This document shows, in pieces, positions 1 through 13,400 of a stretch of DNA of 52,394 bases. This DNA comes from JADHLJ01 sp038118725 (GTDB taxonomy: Bacteria > Pseudomonadota > Alphaproteobacteria > Thalassobaculales > Thalassobaculaceae). How positions within the stretch are numbered: the first letter of the stretch is position 1; the number at the start of each line of letters is the position of its first letter. A model generated the notes under the pieces. It saw nothing but the letters and a program-made list of their open reading frames with translations, searched no databases and was not told the origin of the DNA. Where the stretch lies: NCBI GenBank assembly GCA_038118725.1, contig JAYOIK010000030.1, positions 1 through 52,394 on the forward strand, in the 5' to 3' direction. A program made the position numbers and the translations under genes.

Positions 1-113
1 TTACTCTGGGATGTTGAGAGATTTTTTAACGATCCTCCACAAGCCACGGATCCTTCTTTGTTTTGTTGTCGAGTCGAGCCTCAAGGAAAAAACAGCCCCA
101 CGTTTTCGCGATC

Positions 114-1070
114 CTAACGCCGATCCCTCGGATGTGCGCTCCGATGCACGGCGAGCAGCTGTTCGGTATCCACCTTGGTATAGCGCTGGGTCGTCGACAG
201 CGAGGCGTGGCCCAGCAATTCCTGGATCGCCCTAAGGTCACCCCCGCCGGATAGCAGATGTGTCGCGAATGAGTGGCGGAGCGCGTGCGGTGTCGCGCTG
301 TCCGGCAGACCCAACGCGCCCCGGATCAGCCGCATGGCGCGTTGCAGGACCGCCGGTTGCAGCCGCTTGCCCCGCGCGCCGAGGAAGAGCGGGTCCGTGG
401 GAGCGCCGGAATAAGGGCAAAGCGCGAGATAGTCGTCGACCGCCTTGCGCACGATCGGCAGCACCGGGACCATACGCTGCTTGCCGCCCTTGCCGAGGAT
501 TGTCATGGCGTCCGACTTGGGCGCGTCGGCGCGGTTAAGGGCCAGGGCCTCGCCGATCCGCAGGCCGCAGCCATAGAGCAGACAAAGTACCGCCGCGTCG
601 CGGGCCGCGATCCACGGTTCCTCGGCGATCACCTCGGCCATGTCGAGGGCGCGGGTCGCGTCCTCGACCCCGATCGCCTTGGGCAATGATTGCGGCAGCT
701 TCGGGGTGCGGACCATGTGGATCGCCGGATTGGTAACACCGTGTCGGCGTTCGAGATAGCGAAAGAAGGTACGGATCGTCGACAGCGCCCGAGCCGTCGA
801 GCTCGCCGAGAGACCGCTGGTCCGTCGCCGCGCCAGATAGGCCCGGAAGTCCATTGTCTTGAGTGTCGCCAGATCGGCGAGCCCGGCCGGCGCGCCCAGA
901 TGATCGGCGAGGAAGCGGAGGAAGGCCCGGATGTCGCGGTCATAGGCTGTTTGAGTATGATCCGCCATGCGTCTCTCGCCGGCGAGCCAGCCGCGCCAAT
1001 CTTCCACCGCCCGCGCGAGATCCGCGGCGGCCATGGGGGGAGGCGGGTTCAGTTCGGCAGGTTCAGCCAT
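114..1070 (-). CDS. xerC: Tyrosine recombinase XerC
   Basis: Site-specific tyrosine recombinase that, with XerD, resolves chromosome dimers at dif in the cytoplasm. The 318 residues show an N-terminal SAM-like core-binding domain (about 20-115) and a C-terminal catalytic domain. All catalytic residues are visible: R171 in GLRIGEAL, K197 in GKGGKQR, H262 and R265 in HALRHSF, H288 in LLGHAS, and the nucleophile Y297 in TTQRYTKV. Its start overlaps the end of the upstream DUF484 gene by 22 nt. A start at Met13 (position 1034) would remove the overlap, and neither start has a strong ribosome site. XerC next to a DUF484 gene is a common proteobacterial pairing. XerD cannot be fully excluded, but the DUF484 neighbour favours XerC. 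Confidence 0.93.
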   Translation of the reverse strand: MAEPAELNPPPPMAAADLARAVEDWRGWLAGERRMADHTQTAYDRDIRAFLRFLADHLGAPAGLADLATLKTMDFRAYLARRRTSGLSASSTARALSTIRTFFRYLERRHGVTNPAIHMVRTPKLPQSLPKAIGVEDATRALDMAEVIAEEPWIAARDAAVLCLLYGCGLRIGEALALNRADAPKSDAMTILGKGGKQRMVPVLPIVRKAVDDYLALCPYSGAPTDPLFLGARGKRLQPAVLQRAMRLIRGALGLPDSATPHALRHSFATHLLSGGGDLRAIQELLGHASLSTTQRYTKVDTEQLLAVHRSAHPRDRR

Positions 1071-1795
1071 TGCCGTATGGTGGTTTCCAACGCCTTGGCG
1101 AGGAAGCCGATAAGCTCGGTTCCCTGTCCCTGGTGAAAGGTGTCGACATCCCGACTTCCGATCGCGAGCAGGGCCGTGGGTGCTTGGGGGCCGAGATCCA
1201 GACGCGCCAGCGCCTGACTGCGGACCAATCCGGTGGCCGCGTCGAAGATCTTCTTGTCCGCCGTGATATCCGAGGCGAGCGCGATCTGTCTTCCCGGTCC
1301 CAGAATCCGCTCTATCGCGTCCTCCGGGATCGAGCGCAGGCCCGAGGCATAAGCGCGCGGGATCTGTACGTCGCCGACCTCGAGACAGATCGTCACGGCG
1401 TCGACCTCCAGAACCAGCGGGAGATCGGCGGTCACCGTGTGAATAAGCTTCTCGAAGCTGCGCGCGGCGAGAATCTGCAGCACCGCCTCGTGGACCTGCA
1501 ACTGCGCCGACCGATTGTCGCGGGCGGTGCCGACGATAGCGGCATGGGCGTCGCGTAGGCGGGCATTCTCATCGCGCAGACGGTTCAGCATCAAATGCTG
1601 CATATCAACGACATTGCCGTCGAAGCGCGCGGACGGGCTGAGCGATTCCAGTAGCGCCGGGTTTTCCGTCAGCAGATCCGGATTGCGACGGAGATAGTCG
1701 AGGACCGCGTCCTCGGTCAGCGCCTTGGAAGGGACGTCATTCGCCGCGGCCGCTCCTCGACGGCCTGGCTTGGTGACGGGTCCCTTCTTGGTCAC
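1049..1795 (-). CDS. DUF484 family protein (GAF-like)
   Basis: Member of the DUF484 family, cytoplasmic proteins with a GAF-like fold often encoded next to xerC; biochemical role unknown. The N-terminal third has the family feature of a short helical segment (VLDYLRRNPDLL) followed by a predicted coiled coil (MLNRLRDENARLRD), then a GAF-like domain ending at LAKALETTIRQWL. I start it at the GTG at 1795 and not at an upstream ATG. This GTG overlaps the stop of the aldolase gene (GTGA junction) and has an AAGGCGG ribosome site a few bases upstream, giving 248 residues. It is therefore translationally coupled to the aldolase gene above and overlaps xerC below. Confidence 0.85.
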   Translation of the reverse strand: MTKKGPVTKPGRRGAAAANDVPSKALTEDAVLDYLRRNPDLLTENPALLESLSPSARFDGNVVDMQHLMLNRLRDENARLRDAHAAIVGTARDNRSAQLQVHEAVLQILAARSFEKLIHTVTADLPLVLEVDAVTICLEVGDVQIPRAYASGLRSIPEDAIERILGPGRQIALASDITADKKIFDAATGLVRSQALARLDLGPQAPTALLAIGSRDVDTFHQGQGTELIGFLAKALETTIRQWLNLPN

Positions 1796-2466
1796 GCCGC
1801 GCCGCCTTTCGAATCGAGGATCGACTGGCCGGTCTTGGCCCAATCGTCCAGGAAGGCCTGAAGGCCCTTATCTGTCAGCGGGTGATTATACATCGCGCGG
1901 ATAACCGCGGGCGGCAAGGTCGCGACATCGGCGCCGAGCTTGGCGGCCTCGAGCACGTGTTGCGGGCCGCGCACCGAGGCGACCAGCACCTCGGTCGGGA
2001 AATCGTAATTGCCGTAGATCTGGACGATATCGGCGATCAGATCCATGCCGACGCCGCCGACATCGTCGAGCCGGCCGACGAAGGGCGAGATGAAGGTCGC
2101 GCCGGCCTTGGCGGCGAGCAAGGCCTGGGCCGCCGAGAAACAGAGCGTGACATTCACCCCCGTGCCCTCGTCCGACAGGGTTTTGCAGGTCTTCAACCCA
2201 TCCACGGTGAGCGGCACCTTGACGGTGACGTTGTCGGCGATCTTGGCCAGCCTGCGGCCTTCGGCGATCATCGTGTCGAAATTCGTCGCCGCGACCTCGG
2301 CGCTGACGGGCCCGTCGACCAGCTCGCAGATCTCGGCGATGACGTCGATGATGTTTCGGCCGGATTTTGCGATCAGTGAAGGATTCGTGGTGACCCCGTC
2401 GACCAGGCCGGTGGAGGCCATGTCCTTGATCTCGGCGACATCGGCGGTATCGATGAAGAACTTCAT
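1792..2466 (-). CDS. fsa: Fructose-6-phosphate aldolase / transaldolase-like protein
   Basis: Small class I aldolase of the TalC/FSA/MipB family that handles dihydroxyacetone or sedoheptulose/fructose phosphates in central sugar metabolism. The 224-residue length matches the short family, not the roughly 320-residue classical transaldolase. Visible motifs are the N-terminal FIDTADVAEIK, GVTTNPSLI, the Schiff-base lysine K83 in VTVKVPLT, and TFISPFVGRLDD. Whether it is a true aldolase or a short transaldolase cannot be settled by eye, so the symbol is provisional. It is first in the aldolase-DUF484-xerC operon and diverges from priA; the roughly 190-bp gap must hold both promoters. Two short hairpins lie there (2487-2503 and 2523-2537). 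Confidence 0.88.
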   Translation of the reverse strand: MKFFIDTADVAEIKDMASTGLVDGVTTNPSLIAKSGRNIIDVIAEICELVDGPVSAEVAATNFDTMIAEGRRLAKIADNVTVKVPLTVDGLKTCKTLSDEGTGVNVTLCFSAAQALLAAKAGATFISPFVGRLDDVGGVGMDLIADIVQIYGNYDFPTEVLVASVRGPQHVLEAAKLGADVATLPPAVIRAMYNHPLTDKGLQAFLDDWAKTGQSILDSKGGAA

Positions 2467-2659
2467 GTGCGGTCCCGTTGGCTCAAGGGCGCGCCATGCG
2501 CCCGAATCAGCCCCGAGTCTAACCCAGGCTCCCTGGGCTGGCTAGGCCGGCTCCCGCTGGTTCGTTGGATTTCCGAATGTCCGGTTGCGGGTAGCCCTGT
2601 GGCGACACACACTCACGGAATGCGGGTTGGGAAAATCGTGATGGAACGGATTGCCCAAG

Positions 2660-4873
2660 ATGGACGGTGACGACTCGGCGCTGGTGGGGGGATTGTTCGG
2701 TCCAGCGCGCCGAGTCGGGGTGTTGCTGCCGCTGCCCCTGGCCGGCGCCTACGACTATATAGATGAAGGCTTGGACCTGGCGCCGGGCGATGTTGTCGAA
2801 GTGCCGCTGTCCGGGCGCCGGGTTACCGGCGTGGTCATCGGCGAGGGCGAGGGGAGTGTCGAGGAGAGCAAGCTGCGGCCCGTGTTCCGCCGGCTAGAGG
2901 TGCCGCGTCTACCGGCCGTGGTTCTGGAGTTCGTGCAATGGGTCGCGTCCTATACGATCACGCCGCCGGGCTCGGTCCTGCGCATGGCGCTCAGCGTGCC
3001 CTCGGCCTTGCGTCCACCGGATCCGATCATTGCCTATGCCCGTTCCGGCGCGGCGATTCCCGACGGCTTTCGCCTGACGCCGGCGCGCGAGCGGGTGCTG
3101 GCGCTGCTGGATGACGGGCCGCCGCGCACCGCCTCGGACATCACCGGCGAGCTTGGCGTGACCACCTCGGTGATCAAGGGGCTGGCCAATGCCGGGGTCC
3201 TTGCCACGGTTTCCCTGCCCGCCGACCCGCCAATCCCGATTCCCGATCCCGACACGCCACGCATGATGGCCCTCGACAGCGAACAGCAGGCGGCGGCGGG
3301 CGCGTTGGTCAAAAAGGTCCGCGAGGAGTCGTTCTCGGTTACCGTCATCGATGGTGTCACCGGGGCCGGCAAGACCGAGGTCTATTTCGAGGCCGCGGCC
3401 GAGACCCTGAGACAGGGACGCCAGGTTCTGATCCTGGTGCCGGAAATCGCGTTGTCGGTGCCTTTTCTCGCGCGGTTCGAGGCCCGCTTCGGCGTCAGGC
3501 CGGCGGAATGGCACTCGGACCTTTCGCCACCCCGGCGTCGGCGAACTTGGCGGGCCATCGTCGAGGGCCGGGTCCAGGTTCTGATCGGAGCGCGCTCCGC
3601 CCTGTTTCTCCCGTTTCCGGATCTTGGCCTGATCATTGTCGACGAGGAACACGAGGCGGCGTTCAAACAGGATGACGGCGTGGCGTATCAGGGCCGGGAC
3701 ATGGCCGTGGTCCGGGCCAATCTGGGCAACATTCCGGCGATCCTCGTGTCGGCGACGCCGTCATTGGAAACCGTGACCAATGTCTCGCGCGGACGCTATG
3801 GCGTGGTTTCGCTGTTGGCGCGGCATGGCGGGGCGTCGCTTCCGGGCGTCGTGCCAATTGATATGCGCCGCGACGGGCCGGAACGGGGCCGCTGGCTGGC
3901 GCCGGAACTGGTCAAGGCGATGACGGCGTCCTTGGGGCGGGGCGAGCAAGCGATGCTTTTTTTGAACCGGCGCGGATACGCTCCGTTGACCTTGTGCAGG
4001 GCGTGTGGCCATCGATTGGAATGCCCGAACTGCAGCGCTTGGCTGGTCGAACACCGACTGACCCAGCGGCTGCAATGTCATCATTGCGGGTACCTTTCGG
4101 GCCGTCCGTCGGAGTGCCGGGAATGCGGCGCGGTTGACAGTTTCGTTCCCAGCGGCCCCGGCGTGGAACGGTTGGCCGAGGAAGTCTATGACCGGTTCCC
4201 CGACGCCAGGGTCCAGATCGCCTCCAGCGACACCCTGGCCGGGCCGAGCGCCGCGGCGGAGTTTTCCCGCGCCGTTCGGGCCGGCGAGATCGATATCATC
4301 ATCGGCACCCAAGTGGTCGCCAAGGGGCATCACTTCCCCTTGCTGACGACCGTGGGGGTGGTTGACGCGGATCTGGGCCTGGCGGGCGGCGACTTGCGGG
4401 CGGCGGAGCGGACCTATCAGTTGCTGCATCAGGTCGCGGGGCGGGCCGGGCGCGAGGACAAGAAGGGAACCGTCTATCTGCAAACCCATCAACCCGAGAA
4501 CCCGGTAATGCGGGCGCTTGTCGAATGGGACCGGGACGGTTTTCTCGCGGAGGAGGCGCGGGCGCGCGAGGCGGCGGAGATGCCGCCCTTCGGCCGTCTC
4601 GTGGCCTTGGTGGTCAGCGCTTGGGACGCGGCGCCCGCCGACGCGGCGGCGCGCTTGTTGGCGCGCTCCGCGCCGCGTTTCTCGGATGTTCAGGTTCTCG
4701 GCCCGGCGCCGGCCCCGTTATCGCTACTGCGCGGTCGGCACCGGCGGCGCTTGCTATTGAAGGCCGGACGGTCGGTGAATGTTCAGAAGGTGGTCCGCGA
4801 ATGGCTCAAGGACTTAAAACTCCCGGCGGCGGCTCGGGTCAGTATCGATGTCGACCCCTACGGCTTCATGTAA
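2660..4873 (+). CDS. priA: Primosomal protein N' (replication restart helicase PriA)
   Basis: 3'-to-5' DNA helicase that recognises stalled forks and reloads the replicative helicase. Reading from the N terminus it has the 3'-BD domain (VGVLLPLPLAGAYDY), a winged-helix-like segment, and a superfamily 2 helicase core with Walker A GVTGAGKT near residue 232 and the DEEH box. Next is a cysteine-rich zinc cluster (about 445-490, with CRACGH, CPNCS, CHHCG and CRECG) inserted in the second helicase lobe, then motifs GTQVVAKGHHFP and HQVAGRAGR. I use the ATG at 2660, giving 737 residues, in preference to a TTG three codons upstream. Complete, with a typical length. Diverges from the aldolase operon. 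Confidence 0.96.
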   Translation: MDGDDSALVGGLFGPARRVGVLLPLPLAGAYDYIDEGLDLAPGDVVEVPLSGRRVTGVVIGEGEGSVEESKLRPVFRRLEVPRLPAVVLEFVQWVASYTITPPGSVLRMALSVPSALRPPDPIIAYARSGAAIPDGFRLTPARERVLALLDDGPPRTASDITGELGVTTSVIKGLANAGVLATVSLPADPPIPIPDPDTPRMMALDSEQQAAAGALVKKVREESFSVTVIDGVTGAGKTEVYFEAAAETLRQGRQVLILVPEIALSVPFLARFEARFGVRPAEWHSDLSPPRRRRTWRAIVEGRVQVLIGARSALFLPFPDLGLIIVDEEHEAAFKQDDGVAYQGRDMAVVRANLGNIPAILVSATPSLETVTNVSRGRYGVVSLLARHGGASLPGVVPIDMRRDGPERGRWLAPELVKAMTASLGRGEQAMLFLNRRGYAPLTLCRACGHRLECPNCSAWLVEHRLTQRLQCHHCGYLSGRPSECRECGAVDSFVPSGPGVERLAEEVYDRFPDARVQIASSDTLAGPSAAAEFSRAVRAGEIDIIIGTQVVAKGHHFPLLTTVGVVDADLGLAGGDLRAAERTYQLLHQVAGRAGREDKKGTVYLQTHQPENPVMRALVEWDRDGFLAEEARAREAAEMPPFGRLVALVVSAWDAAPADAAARLLARSAPRFSDVQVLGPAPAPLSLLRGRHRRRLLLKAGRSVNVQKVVREWLKDLKLPAAARVSIDVDPYGFM

Positions 4874-4906
4874 CGGGCGTGATGCGTTTTCGTGTCTTTC
4901 CGTCGT

Positions 4907-4928
4907 ATCCCCGACCTGCGTCGGGGAT
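4907..4928. repeat. Palindrome of the CCCCGAC/GTCGGGG family
   Basis: ATCCCCGA and TCGGGGAT form an 8-bp perfect stem around a 6-base loop, 33 bases after the priA stop. There is no T tract. The same arm recurs at 45531-45550 and 45651-45670, so this is a dispersed palindromic repeat that may also end priA transcription. Confidence 0.6.
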
Positions 4929-5130
4929 AGGGGAAGAGTATCGGAACGCGACGGCCGGCGAGCGAAGATGAATTCCGCGTCGAAACGCCGCGCGGGAACA
5001 GGCGCGGGTAAATCTCCTTCGTACCCGATTCCATCTCGGTCCGCGTGATGCCGAACCCCGGAGGATTTCGCGGAAACCGGCGGCGCGCCACGCCGAACCC
5101 GAGTATCGAAAAATACCGTTTCGCGACCGC

Positions 5131-5159
5131 TTGCACCCCCCTAATGTCTATGCTACGAA
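5131..5159 (+). promoter_or_regulatory. Possible sigma-70-type promoter of the atp operon
   Basis: TTGCAC at 5131-5136 lies 17 bases from TACGAA at 5154-5159, about 115 bases before the atpH start. The -35 is fair and the -10 weak. It is the best candidate I could find in the gap, not a firm call. Confidence 0.3.
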
Positions 5160-5274
5160 ACCGCCGCGCCCGGGCGGGGAGGGTTCGGCGTGTCGCGTCG
5201 CCGTGGCCCTCGGCGTTGAAGAGTGGCTTGGTGCGCGGGATGGTACCTCTAAAATCGACAAGGGGCGGTCCCTG

Positions 5275-5825
5275 GTGGCTTCCAATTCGCAAGGTCTGGC
5301 GGCACGTTACGCATCGGCTCTATATGAGTTGGCCGATGGCGAACGCGCGCTGGATAATGTTGCCGCGGACCTGACGCAATTGCGTCAGCTGATCGCGGAG
5401 AGTCCCGACCTCGAACGACTTGTCCGCTCGCCGGCCATGAGCCGCGACGATCAAGCCAAGGGGATGGCGGCGGTTCTGGAAAAGGGCGGCGCGCACGCGT
5501 TGACCCAAAAGTTCGTCGGCACCGTCGCGATGAACCGACGGTTGTTCGCCATCGAGGACATGACCAAGGCTTTCCTGGATGAGTTGGCCCGTCGTCGGGG
5601 CGAGGTCGCCGCCGAGGTGACATCCGCGGTCGGGTTGACCCAGGAACAAATCGACGCCGTGAACGCGGCGTTGCGCGAGGCGGTCGGCCAAAAGGTCGCC
5701 GTGAACCTCGCTGTTGACCCCTCCCTGATCGGTGGTCTGGTCGTGCGCGTCGGATCGCGCATGGTTGACAGTTCGATCAAAACCAAGTTGCAACGGCTAC
5801 AATTTGCCATGAAGGGTGTAGGCTG

Positions 5826-5826
<1 letters not shown>
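5275..5826 (+). CDS. atpH: F1F0 ATP synthase subunit delta
   Basis: Delta subunit (OSCP) that links the F1 head to the peripheral stalk of ATP synthase. The protein begins near ASNSQGLAARYASALYELA and has the family C-terminal signature DPSLIGGLVVRVGSRMVD. The open frame extends far upstream, but the GTG at 5275 gives 183 residues, the normal length, and has an AGGGG ribosome site about 9 bases upstream. The added N-terminal residues of the longer frame look unlike protein. The stop shares one base with the atpA start (TGATG at 5824-5828), so atpA translation is probably coupled. First gene of atpHAGDC; as usual in alphaproteobacteria the F0 genes are not here. Confidence 0.94.
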
Positions 5827-7361
<1,535 letters not shown>

Positions 7362-7398
7362 GCGCGGCCTGTAGCGCCGATTTCGGCGAGGAGACGGC

Positions 7399-8280
7399 AT
7401 GCCAAGCCTCAAGGACCTAAAAATCCGGATCAACAGCGTCAAGTCGACGCAGAAGATCACCTCGGCCATGAAGATGGTCGCGGCCGCCAAGTTGCGCCGC
7501 GCCCAGGAACAGGCCGAGGCCGCGCGTCCCTATTCGGCGCGCATGGACCGGATGATCGCATCGCTTGCCGGTAAGTCCACCGGCGTCGGCGGGCCAAAAC
7601 TCTTGGCCGGCACCGGAAGCGACGCAACGCATCTTCTGGTGGTCATGACCGCCGACCGCGGTTTGTGCGGTGGCTTCAACACCTCGATCGTGCGCGCCGC
7701 GCGAAATCGGATACGGGCGTTGGAAGGCGAGGGCAAGACCGTCAAGATCCTTTGCGTCGGCAAAAAGGGCAAGGATCAGCTTCGTCGTGACTATTCCCGA
7801 CTGATCGAGGACTCGATCGAGGGCGTGGCCCGCAAGAATGTCGAGTTCGCCTCGGCCGACGAGATCGGTGGCCGGTTGATCCAGATGTTCGAGAACGGCG
7901 AGTTCGATGTCTGCACCCTGATCTTCAATCGCTTCCAATCGGCGATGACTCAGATCGTAACGGAGCAGCAGGTGATTCCAGCCAGTGTTCCGGAAGCCGC
8001 CAATGACGACGACGCGGGCGTCGCTGGGCTCTATGAGTATGAGCCGGACGAGGAAGGCATCCTGGCCGAGTTGCTGCCTCGCAATGTCGCGACGCAGGTT
8101 TTCTCCGCGTTGCTGGAGAACACCGCTAGCGAGCATGGCGCGCGGATGAGCGCGATGGACAGCGCGACGCGCAACGCCGGCGAAATGATCGATAAGCTGA
8201 CGCTGACCTATAACCGGACACGTCAGGCATTCATCACCAAGGAGCTGATTGAAATCATCTCCGGTGCCGAGGCGCTTTAG
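7399..8280 (+). CDS. atpG: F1F0 ATP synthase subunit gamma
   Basis: Central-stalk subunit that rotates inside the alpha3beta3 hexamer. The N-terminal helix is characteristic (MPSLKDLKIRINSVKSTQKI followed by TSAMKMVAAAKLRRA), as are ADRGLCGGFNTSI in the middle and the C-terminal helix MIDKLTLTYNRTRQAFITKE. The 293 residues are normal. A GAGGAG ribosome site precedes the ATG by 5 bases. Confidence 0.97.
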   Translation: MPSLKDLKIRINSVKSTQKITSAMKMVAAAKLRRAQEQAEAARPYSARMDRMIASLAGKSTGVGGPKLLAGTGSDATHLLVVMTADRGLCGGFNTSIVRAARNRIRALEGEGKTVKILCVGKKGKDQLRRDYSRLIEDSIEGVARKNVEFASADEIGGRLIQMFENGEFDVCTLIFNRFQSAMTQIVTEQQVIPASVPEAANDDDAGVAGLYEYEPDEEGILAELLPRNVATQVFSALLENTASEHGARMSAMDSATRNAGEMIDKLTLTYNRTRQAFITKELIEIISGAEAL

Positions 8281-8349
8281 GGCCGAGGCGACACAGACAA
8301 GACTGAAGAGCCCACAGGTCGGACCAGACCGGGCGAACGGGAGTGGAAG

Positions 8350-9777
<1,428 letters not shown>

Positions 9778-9804
9778 TAGCGACGAAAGCCTGGAGCCGA
9801 AGCT

Positions 9805-10218
9805 ATGGCCGATACAACGATGTTCGAGCTGGTATCGCCCGAGCGCCTGCTGATGTCCAAGGAGGTCAGCATGGTGGTGGTGCCGGGCGCCGACGGGTTC
9901 TTCGGCGTCCTGCCGCGTCACTCACCCCTGCTATCGACGTTGTTGCCGGGGGTGATCGACGTTTATGAGGATGGTTCGGTCACGGACCGTATCTTCGTCG
10001 CCGGCGGTTTCGCCGAGGTGACCGAGGATCGTTGTACCGTCCTCGCCGAGGAAGCGACGCAGGTCGCCGATCTCGACATCGACGCGGCGGAGAAAAAGCT
10101 TAGCGATCTTCGCGACGAGCTTAAGGACTCCTCGGGGACCGAAGCGGATCGCCTGACCCGGCGCATCTCGGAGGCGGAAACCGTGCTGGCCGCCATGCGC
10201 GCGGCCAAGAACGCCTGA
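9805..10218 (+). CDS. atpC: F1F0 ATP synthase subunit epsilon
   Basis: Epsilon subunit at the foot of the central stalk, which modulates ATP hydrolysis. It has an N-terminal beta-sandwich (FELVSPERLLMSKEVSMVVV and PGADGFFGVLPRHSPLL) and a C-terminal helical hairpin (from about residue 88, DIDAAEKKLSDLRDEL). The 137 residues are typical. Last gene of the operon; a strong hairpin follows at 10258-10296. Confidence 0.96.
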   Translation: MADTTMFELVSPERLLMSKEVSMVVVPGADGFFGVLPRHSPLLSTLLPGVIDVYEDGSVTDRIFVAGGFAEVTEDRCTVLAEEATQVADLDIDAAEKKLSDLRDELKDSSGTEADRLTRRISEAETVLAAMRAAKNA

Positions 10219-10257
10219 CGGTTCATCACGCCGACGCGTCTCTTCCATATTGTAATT

Positions 10258-10296
10258 CGACTCACGGCGTCGCGGTTTTCGCTGCGCCGTGAGTCG
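10258..10296 (+). terminator. Hairpin terminator after atpC
   Basis: CGACTCACGGCG (10258-10269) and CGCCGTGAGTCG (10285-10296) form a 12-bp perfect stem, with a further GCG/CGC pair closing a GTTTT loop. It sits 40 bases after the atpC stop and before ydbH. There is no long T run after it, so termination strength is uncertain, but the position and stem make it the likely end of the atp transcript. Confidence 0.7.
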
Positions 10297-10408
10297 TTAA
10301 GGTCGTGCTATCCGCCTCTCCGTTGTCCGGATCGGTAATTGGAAATCATCCGTGCCAGCTGCCATAGTAATGCCTTGCGGGTTTGTTTGATGGCGATCCG
10401 GTCCTGGC

Positions 10409-13400
10409 ATGAGAATTGTCGCGCGTGTTTTCGTTTTCTTGATCGCCCTTGGATTTCTCTTGGGACCGGCGATCTATCTGGCCCGCGACTCTCTCGCGCC
10501 GGCGGCGGTTTCATGGTTCGCGCGGATCGGACTGGGGGTCGGTGACCTTGGCGATCCGCGTTTCCGTATCACGGCGCTGAGGGCTGACGGGCTCACCATC
10601 GAAGCCATGGCCATCGCGGATGGCCGCGTCACGGCGGAAAGCCTGCGCGCGACCTATGATCTCTCGGACCTGGCAAAGGGAAGGTTGCGGACCCTCGCGA
10701 TCCGGGGATTGACCATTCGGGCGCGCGTCGAGAACGGCGTGCTGTCCCTGGGGACCATCGACTTGCCGGCGGGCTCGGATACGGAGCCGGAGGGCGCCAG
10801 CCTGGATCCTGGACGATTTCCCTTGGATCACGTTGTTCTCGATGACTTCCGAATCATCATCGTGAGGGACGCGGATACCATCGAGTTGGCCGGGGATATC
10901 GATGCCCGTCGGAGCGCGGGTGGAGCGCTGTCTTGGTCGGGTGAACTGAGCGCGGGGATGTGGAGCCCCCTGTTGGGTGGCGGAGAGGCGAAACTTGATC
11001 TCTCCCTTGCCGGGAGTTCAAGCGCCCGCGGTGAAATCAACACGGTGCTCGACGTCAAGCATGGTAAAGCTCGGTTCCGAGACTTGTCGTTGGCCTCCAT
11101 GCGGGGTGGATTACGGATCCGATTGCCGGTTGGCGAGCCACCGACGTTGCGCGCGGCGCTGGCGTTTGGCGAGGTCGAGGCTCGAGGGATTGTTGTTCCT
11201 CGGCTTTCCATGGATGTTCATGGTCGGGGGCGTTCCGGGACGATATCGGCGGTGGTTGGAGAGCCCGGTTCGGAGGCGGGCGTGTACACGATTGTCGGTG
11301 ATGTCCACGACGATGCCGGCGAGCGCGCGAGGCTCGCGTTTTCCGGGGGCGGCGCGCTCGGTGTTCTGCATGACTTGTTGGGCCCAGCGTTAGGCTCTCC
11401 CCTGGAAGGCCTTAAGGGTAACCTTGCATTCAATGGTGAATTCGGTCTTCGCGGGGGGATCGACGCGCTCATCGCGGAGCCGGCGAAGGTCTTGTTCCAC
11501 GTGGCGGGCAATGGCGGCGCCGAGATAGAGATATCCTCGGTCCACATCGCGGGAAAATCTCATGCAGTGGAGGTCTGGGGCGGCGTGACGGCGCTCGTCG
11601 CGCCGGGGCTCGTGGAGTTACGGCCGCGGGACGGAACGCTCGCGAGGATACCAAAGTCCATGTCACGGATACTCGCGAGATCCGCGCCCCGCGCCATCCA
11701 ACATTGGTTCGGAGATGGGGGTTCCATTGAGTTCGGCCTCGACGGGGAGCCGATTGCCATACTTGCCTCGGTCGGCGAAGAGACGCCCAAGCTGCATGTT
11801 TCCGGGGGTGTGCGGGCGGCACTCGGCCAGGCGTGTGAAATCACATTGTCTGGAAATGTGGCGGGACAGGCGACCGGGGGCGCCCCTGGGTCTTGGGAGG
11901 CGACCTTCAAGGACCTTATCTTGCGGGTGGGCGGTCTCGAGATTCTTGGCCATCGGCTCGAGCGGGGAGAGTTCATTTTTGGCGGATCTCTTGGCTCGAA
12001 AGGCATAACCGGGACGTTTTCCGTCAAGGGTGACGGGACATTCGGCGAAACCATTCCTCTCGATGGGGCGGCCATCCGCTTCGGCGGACAATTGGCAAGT
12101 GCCGGGCATGAGACCCGGATTTCGCTCGACCATGCGGGAGTGACGGCACGACCCCCAGGAAAAGAGAGTCGAGGCTTCGCCCTTATGAGCCCCGTGGAAA
12201 TCACACAGGCACCTGGACGGCCAACCACCGTCGTTATCTCCCACGCCAGCGACAATCCGCTACCCAGATCCATTCAGACGGCCTTTAAGGTAGGGAAGGT
12301 GACGGTTGGCCCACCCGGCGACGATGGCTCGAAGACCGTCAAGCTTGATATCGGTCGGGTCGACGCGACATTCACCAACGCCGTCGGTGATGGTGAGGGG
12401 CGCATTGTTCTGAAGCTGGACAAGGCGCGCGGCGCGTATGCGGGGTTCCCCGTTCGGCTTTCGAAACTCGCGGTGAATGCCGGTTTCAAGGGCGACGACG
12501 TTCTGGGCGGGCTGACATCCCTTGACGCTTCCATCGAGGAGGTCGCCCAAACGACAAGCCCGACATGGATCTCGCCCCTGGCGCTTAGATTATCGGGGCA
12601 ACGATCCGGGACGGCTCGGGCGTTGGATTTGCAAGGCTCGGTCGCGGGCGTAACCTCCGCGTTGGAAGTGCCGATCACCGGAAAGATCCAACCGAGCGAT
12701 CGGTCGGGACGGGTTGCGGTTGACGGGACCTGGTTGACCTTTGGGCCCGAGGACTTGTCTCTGGCGACCCTGTCGCCGGCGCTTGCCACGCATATAGAGG
12801 CGTTGACTGGGCGTATAGGGATATCGGGGCATTTTGCCTGGCCAAGCTCCACGCCACCGGATCCGCATCGCCTGGCGGTTCAGGTGAAGGGCCTGTCGAT
12901 CAAGGCCGCCGGCGCCAGCCTGGAGAACGTGGAGGGAGGTATCGCGCTCACGAGCTTCACGCCGCCGAGAAGCGACGGTGTAGGGGTTCTCTCGATGGAC
13001 ATGCTGGGCGTCGGTGTTCCTATCCACGGCCCTCGACTGGAGATCTCGATCGATGGCATGGAGGGTATTCGGTTGGATAAGGCATCGGGAGAATTCGCCG
13101 GCGGGCGGATTTCCACGAGGGATGTTTTGATGGATTTCGACGGGCCGACAACGATGACACTCGAGGCCGAGGGGGTGGATGCCGCCGCGATCTCATCAAT
13201 GTTGAAGATCCAGGGATTGGATGCGGAAGGGTCGCTTTCGGGCGCCATTCCCGTCACTTGGATGCCGGAGATCGGCGTCTCGATCGTTGACGCACGCCTA
13301 TCCGCCGATGGGCCCGGCACGGTTCGATACAAGGCGGGTGAGAAGGATGAGGCGCTCAGAAAGTCTGGAGAGCAGGTCGGCCTGATGCTGGACGCGCTTT

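Larger units (their letters stand above)
4874..5274 (+). other. Intergenic region between priA and atpH
   Basis: About 400 bases with no convincing gene. It contains the palindrome at 4907-4928 just after priA and a possible promoter near 5131-5159 before atpH. Open frames crossing it lack family similarity, ribosome sites and plausible composition. It presumably carries the transcription start and leader of the ATP synthase operon. Confidence 0.6.

Noticed and set aside
4874..5274. N-terminal extension of atpH from 5131
   Set aside because: It would add 48 residues unlike any delta subunit; the GTG at 5275 has a ribosome site and gives normal length.
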